NCBI GenBank assembly: GCA_958422845.1 | Contig: CATZPU010000085.1 | Span: 1 to 5,773 of the forward strand | Direction: 5' to 3' | DNA: 5,773 nt | Origin: an uncultured Lachnospiraceae bacterium | GTDB taxonomy: Bacteria > Bacillota > Clostridia > Lachnospirales > Lachnospiraceae | Shown: positions 5,443-5,773 of the stretch, in pieces | How positions within the stretch are numbered: position 1 is the first letter of the stretch | Layout: each line of letters begins with the position of its first letter | Notes under the pieces: model-generated | The model's database searches: none | What the model was told of the DNA's origin: nothing | What the model saw: the letters and a program-made list of their open reading frames with translations, nothing else | Position numbers and translations under genes: made by a program

Positions 5443-5773
5443 TTACTTCGCGTAGTCAACTACTCTGCTTTCGCGAATCACGCTGACCTTGATCTGTCCC
5501 GGATATTCAAGCTCTGCTTCGATCTGCTTGGAAATATCTCTTGCCAGAAGCACCATATCAGCATCGTTGACCTGCTCAGGAACTACCATAACTCGAATCT
5601 CTCTACCTGCCTGAATAGCAAATGACTTGTCAACACCCTTAAAGGTGTTCGTAATATCTTCTAACTGTTTTAATCTGTTTGTATATGTTTCAAGCGTCTC
5701 ACGTCTCGCTCCCGGACGAGCTGCCGAGATCGTATCAGCAGCCTGTACGATGCAGGCGATCAGTGATTCTGCT
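5443..5773 (-). CDS. rny: Ribonuclease Y, C-terminal part
   Basis: The frame enters at the window edge and runs for 109 codons to TAA at 5443-5445. Recognisable RNase Y segments are [48 protein letters not shown] and the closing [16 protein letters not shown]. These form the end of the HD-domain region and the C-terminal domain. RNase Y is a membrane-anchored endoribonuclease that starts mRNA decay in many Firmicutes; its membrane helix, KH domain and HD active site lie upstream, outside the window. The C-terminus is intact. It is followed by its own terminator, so the secreted-protein gene downstream is probably independent. Confidence 0.95.
   Translation of the reverse strand, partial: AESLIACIVQAADTISAARPGARRETLETYTNRLKQLEDITNTFKGVDKSFAIQAGREIRVMVVPEQVNDADMVLLARDISKQIEAELEYPGQIKVSVIRESRVVDYAK

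Overview
The window looks like an ordinary stretch of a Firmicutes (Clostridia) chromosome, most likely Lachnospiraceae or a close relative. This rests on the Shine-Dalgarno sites (AAGGAGG/AGGAG type), the RNase Y C-terminus, a PepV-type M20 dipeptidase, and a galactokinase carrying the 'GNHTDH' variant of the family signature. The genus assignment is inference. Every convincing gene lies on the minus strand, so the transcriptional order runs from high to low coordinates.

Layout in transcription order: (1) the last 109 codons of rny (RNase Y), followed by an intrinsic terminator; (2) a well-formed sigma-A-type promoter driving a 247-aa secreted protein of unknown function, then a 20-bp hairpin terminator; (3) an intergenic region of about 320 bases holding one copy of a degenerate repeat, a nested palindrome and a run of 8-base tandem units that leads into the next Shine-Dalgarno site; (4) a nudC-like NAD+ diphosphatase / NAD-RNA decapping gene broken by one in-frame TAG at codon 72, otherwise intact; (5) a short gap with a stem-loop and a strong promoter whose -10 box lies between the arms of a perfect 12-bp inverted repeat, a likely repressor operator; (6) pepV, a zinc dipeptidase, followed 77 bases later by a galactokinase-family gene (galK), probably co-transcribed; (7) about 395 bases without a gene, containing the galK terminator, a second copy of the repeat and another intrinsic terminator; (8) the first 14 codons of one more minus-strand gene.

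The genes do not form one pathway. They are housekeeping functions (RNA turnover, NAD/NADH or NAD-cap hydrolysis, peptide use, galactose phosphorylation) plus one lineage-specific secreted protein. I see no CRISPR array, transposase, phage gene, tRNA or rRNA, and no undescribed defence or mobile system. The most useful items to follow up are the amber-interrupted nudC, the operator-like palindrome around the pepV -10 box, the shared intergenic repeat, and the octamer repeat in the nudC leader.
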